This document shows, one piece after another, positions 14,586 to 16,787 of a stretch of DNA of 16,787 nt. This DNA comes from JACNKJ01 sp964440095 (GTDB lineage Bacteria > Krumholzibacteriota > Krumholzibacteriia > JACNKJ01). The DNA lies in contig CAYTPZ010000041.1 in assembly GCA_964440095.1 (NCBI GenBank), positions 1-16,787 on the forward strand, in the 5' to 3' direction. The notes below the pieces were generated by a model, which did not search any database, had not been told where the DNA came from, and saw only the letters and a program-made list of their open reading frames with translations. Position 1 is the first letter of the stretch; the number at the start of each line of letters is the position of its first letter. The position numbers and the translations under genes were made by a program.

Positions 14586-15632
14586 ATGGCGCGCGATCGC
14601 GAAGACAGTCTTCAGCGCCTGTTATCCGGTGCTCTGCCCTTCCCGCAGCAGGGAAGGGTCTTTCTCGTTGATACTGCATCAGACTTTCTCGCTGCCGAGG
14701 CCGCCGAAGCTGTGGGCGATGCAAACCTTGTCGTCGTTGAGCGTCGCCTCGAACGCCATGGCTTGCTGCCGGGTCACTCGGTGATCCACGCCCATCGAGC
14801 AGAACCCCAAGCAGGCGACATGCTTGTTCTCGCGGCCGGGCGCGAAAGGCTTCGCCTCTTCCTCGACCTTGAGCACTACGCCAAGCGCGTTGGCCCTCGA
14901 GGACGGATCGCAATTTACGGAACCAAAAAGGAAGGCGTGCAACCGGCGGAGGCCCTGCTTCGGGAGCATTGCATCGAGCAGGTCGCCAGACAGAAGGCCG
15001 GCGCTCGCTTGCTCGTGGCAAAGCCGCGCGAGGGTGAAGAAAATTGGAAGCTCGAAACACCGCCCGACACTTTCAGCGCAGAGGCCCGCGGTCAATCGGT
15101 GACGGCCTGCGCACTGCCGGGTGTCTTTAGCTGGGATCGCCTGGACGAGGCCAGCCAACTCATGCTCGACGCATGCAAGCCACGCGAAGGCGATCACCTG
15201 CTCGACATGGGCTGTGGCTGCGGAGTGGTTTCCTGCGTCTTGCTCGCCGAGGGCCTGGTGACGTCAGCCACTCTAGTGGATTCGGACGCCTTGGCGATCC
15301 AGGCTTCCCGGCGCAGTCTTGAGCTTGGCGGATTCCAGGGCGAGGTTCTCGCCAGCGACGCCGGCGAAGGACTCGCCGCAAAGGCTTTCGACATGGCTCT
15401 TTGCAACCCGCCCTATCACAGCGGATCCATGCAAGAGCGCGGTACCGGGCGACGCATGATCGACAACATTTCCCGCGCCTTGACCACCAAAGGACGGCTC
15501 TATCTGGTGGGGCCGGTCTTTCACGATCACTCGCCCGAACTCGAACGGCTTTTCCGCTTTCACGAAGTTGTCGTCGAGACGCCATCATTCAAGGTATGGC
15601 GGGCTTCGCGCCCCAAGCGCATACGAAGCTAA
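14586..15632 (+). CDS. RsmC/RlmG-like rRNA (guanine-N2) methyltransferase
   Basis: This 348-residue cytoplasmic protein has the two-domain layout of the RsmC/RlmG family: a degenerate N-terminal methyltransferase-like domain (about 1-155) and a catalytic C-terminal domain (about 175-345). GVFSWDRLDEASQLML leads into the SAM-binding motif LLDMGCGCGVVS (205-216). The acidic ribose-binding residue is in TLVDSDALA. The catalytic/substrate motif is CNPPYHSG (273-280). These enzymes methylate guanine N2 in 16S (RsmC) or 23S (RlmG) rRNA, and the exact site cannot be told from sequence alone. The ATG follows GGAAG near the end of the barrel gene. The 3' end overlaps convergent mntP by 4 nt. Confidence 0.88.
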   Translation: MARDREDSLQRLLSGALPFPQQGRVFLVDTASDFLAAEAAEAVGDANLVVVERRLERHGLLPGHSVIHAHRAEPQAGDMLVLAAGRERLRLFLDLEHYAKRVGPRGRIAIYGTKKEGVQPAEALLREHCIEQVARQKAGARLLVAKPREGEENWKLETPPDTFSAEARGQSVTACALPGVFSWDRLDEASQLMLDACKPREGDHLLDMGCGCGVVSCVLLAEGLVTSATLVDSDALAIQASRRSLELGGFQGEVLASDAGEGLAAKAFDMALCNPPYHSGSMQERGTGRRMIDNISRALTTKGRLYLVGPVFHDHSPELERLFRFHEVVVETPSFKVWRASRPKRIRS

Positions 15633-16186
15633 GCGGCCAATAGGTGGTCTAGAAGAATCTTAACTCCAAGGCCAATCAGAACGATTCCCGCCATACGCTC
15701 CCCCCGCTTGCCCAGGAAGGCGGCGAGCGGCCCCGTCAGGGTAAAGGCCAGCCAGGTCGCAAGCCCCGAAACAAGCGCGATGATCCCCGTGGCGAACCAG
15801 ACGTTCACGTCAAGGGCGGCCATTCCCACACCCGCCGCAAAGGCATCGATACTCACGGCCGTCGATAGCAGGGCAAGAGAGAGACCTCGTGTGGGATCCT
15901 TGCGTCCACCATCCTCATGAGCATTGGCGCTCCCGCGAATCATCCGTATACCGATCCAGACCAGAAGTCCGAATGCCAGCCAGTGATCAAGAAAAGTGAT
16001 GAAGTGGAACAGAAGTGCGCCAGCCAGAAGTCCCAGCCCCGCGAAAAGCCCTTGAAAGAGACCGAAGTGAGAGCTGAGCCGGAATATTTGCCGACCGCGG
16101 CGGTGGGTGAGGGCAACGCCTACACCGACCGAGAACGCATCCACGGCAAGAGCCAAGGCAAGAAGTAGAAGCTCTATAAAAGGCAT
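15629..16186 (-). CDS. mntP: Manganese efflux pump MntP
   Basis: This 185-residue inner-membrane protein has six hydrophobic segments, the usual size of MntP. It exports Mn(II). The repeated acidic membrane motif appears in both halves: LALAVDAFSVGVGVAL (Asp16) and STAVSIDAFAAGVGMA (Asp114), matching the essential aspartates of the E. coli protein. A charged cytoplasmic loop lies around residues 84-100. The ribosome site is weak (AGGGA close to the ATG), and the predicted promoter is very near the start. No Mn riboswitch (yybP-ykoY type) is recognisable upstream. Confidence 0.93.
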   Translation of the reverse strand: MPFIELLLLALALAVDAFSVGVGVALTHRRGRQIFRLSSHFGLFQGLFAGLGLLAGALLFHFITFLDHWLAFGLLVWIGIRMIRGSANAHEDGGRKDPTRGLSLALLSTAVSIDAFAAGVGMAALDVNVWFATGIIALVSGLATWLAFTLTGPLAAFLGKRGERMAGIVLIGLGVKILLDHLLAA

Positions 16187-16194
16187 GCTTCCCT

Positions 16195-16224
16195 AAACTA
16201 GAGAAACTTGAGGTCGGTAGTCAA
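16195..16224 (-). promoter_or_regulatory. Possible promoter of mntP, close to its start codon
   Basis: On the minus strand, TTGACT (16224-16219) and TAGTTT (16200-16195) are 18 bases apart. The -10 is a poor match. Only eight bases separate it from the ATG, so a transcript from here would have almost no leader. Confidence 0.3.
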
Positions 16225-16276
16225 TCGATCCGCCCTTCAGATCCTTGTGGCCGCTCATGTTCGTCTTGTTTGGTCT

Positions 16277-16304
16277 TTGAATTCACTGCACCAAGCCGTA
16301 GTAT
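16277..16304 (+). promoter_or_regulatory. Possible promoter of the winged-helix gene
   Basis: TTGAAT (16277-16282) and TAGTAT (16299-16304) are 16 bases apart. The predicted start near 16311 would be just before the ATG at 16315. Each element matches consensus at four of six positions. Confidence 0.3.
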
Positions 16305-16314
16305 GCTGAAGAAC

Positions 16315-16787
16315 ATGGATGAACAGAAGCCCATCAAAGACTTCACGCTGCTAAACGGACCCGGCCAGATCGGATCGCTGGCCCACGCGGACCGTTTGGC
16401 CATTTTGCGCGCTCTGGGTGAGGAGCCGCGCACAGGCGCGGACATCGCTCGGGAACTTGGGCTTCCCGCCAACAGGATTCATTATCACCTCAAACAACTC
16501 CTTGAGAATGAACTCATCGAGGAGGTTGGGCGGGGTAAAAAGCTGTGGAAGGAAGAGCGGCTATTCCGAAGCGCCGCGCGACACTATATCATTGACCCGG
16601 GTCTTGGGGGTGAAAATGGTCCGGCCAGCGATGCGCTGCAAGCTTCCATTGAGCACGCTTTCCTCGATTGGCATCGTGAGAAGCTTCTCCAGATCGACCT
16701 TGGCCGGATCGCAAACCTGATGGTTGAGCGCTGCTTGCTCGCCAAACCCGGGGAACATGTTCTGGTCATGCATGGACCCACCGGGTT
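16315..16787 (+). CDS. ArsR-like winged-helix protein, truncated by window edge; possible M29 aminopeptidase domain
   Basis: The frame is open from ATG 16303 or 16315 to the right edge, 157 complete codons from 16315. I prefer 16315 because the predicted transcript start lies next to it. Neither has a good ribosome site. Residues about 20-82 are an ArsR-type winged helix: SLAHADRLAILRAL, then the recognition helix LPANRIHYHLKQLLENELIEEV and a wing GRGKKLWKEERLF. A helical linker follows (about 105-128). The last visible residues, RIANLMVERCLLAKPGEHVL, resemble the opening of M29-type metalloaminopeptidases (a (L/I)AxLLV...LxxxPGexVL pattern). If so, this is a regulator-peptidase fusion. The rest lies outside the window. 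Confidence 0.7.
   Translation, partial: MDEQKPIKDFTLLNGPGQIGSLAHADRLAILRALGEEPRTGADIARELGLPANRIHYHLKQLLENELIEEVGRGKKLWKEERLFRSAARHYIIDPGLGGENGPASDALQASIEHAFLDWHREKLLQIDLGRIANLMVERCLLAKPGEHVLVMHGPTG

Noticed and set aside
13951..15060. Minus-strand open frame of 369 residues
   Set aside because: It lies antisense to the barrel and methyltransferase genes, whose motifs and ribosome sites are clear.

Overview
This is a GC-rich bacterial chromosome segment, densely packed on both strands. No plasmid, phage or CRISPR signature is visible, and I see no tRNA or rRNA gene. A FlgD-like C-terminal module with a PNPFNP motif on a secreted beta-propeller protein, a thioredoxin-fused barrel protein and several signal-peptide proteins suggest a diderm (Gram-negative-type) bacterium. 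The best guess is one of the uncultured Eisenbacteria / Krumholzibacteria / Latescibacteria / Fibrobacteres-Chlorobi-Bacteroidetes-like lineages. That placement is inference from style, not a phylogenetic result.

Region 1 (about 197-4120) is the most unusual part. Two secreted-protein genes are each interrupted by one in-frame TGA, and in both the reading frame continues without loss on the far side. One encodes a CBM6/malectin-like jellyroll protein (197-757, minus). The other encodes an FG-GAP/VCBS beta-propeller protein (2864-4120, plus). A hairpin with a GT-starting apical loop lies about 20-25 nt after each TGA, the geometry of a bacterial SECIS element. I interpret both as selenoprotein genes with UGA read as selenocysteine. 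Between them, in one operon with the jellyroll gene, lies a thioredoxin-like domain fused to a probable outer-membrane barrel that carries CxxC and CxC pairs. The two transcription units diverge from one 130-bp region with two extended -10 promoters. Together they may form an undescribed envelope or extracellular thiol/selenol system. No selA, selB, selC or selD gene lies in the window. TGA is an ordinary stop elsewhere (for example xseA, the UbiA-family gene and the 13897 gene), so wholesale recoding of TGA is unlikely.

Region 2 (4214-9448) holds a minus-strand run: a bifunctional formiminotransferase-cyclodeaminase (histidine and one-carbon metabolism), a UbiA/MenA-type prenyltransferase and a membrane-anchored lipase-like alpha/beta hydrolase with an intact triad. 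Divergent from the lipase is a lipoprotein alpha/beta hydrolase that has lost its nucleophile serine and probably its histidine. Its promoter is placed so that the mRNA should be almost leaderless.

Region 3 (9445-12776) is housekeeping: xseB and xseA (exonuclease VII, ATGA overlap) on the minus strand, and divergent gpmI (cofactor-independent phosphoglycerate mutase) on the plus strand.

Region 4 (12777-13830) has a gene-poor, partly AT-rich 332-bp gap. It is followed by a small coiled-coil/zinc-knuckle protein with a strong terminator, and by a small single-cluster ferredoxin with its own promoter, a structured leader and a terminator.

Region 5 (13831-16787) contains a small outer-membrane-type protein and an RsmC/RlmG-like rRNA methyltransferase (probable operon), a convergent MntP manganese exporter, and the start of a winged-helix protein that runs off the right edge. 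That protein's second domain may be an M29-like aminopeptidase. Positions 1-196 contain nothing I can assign.
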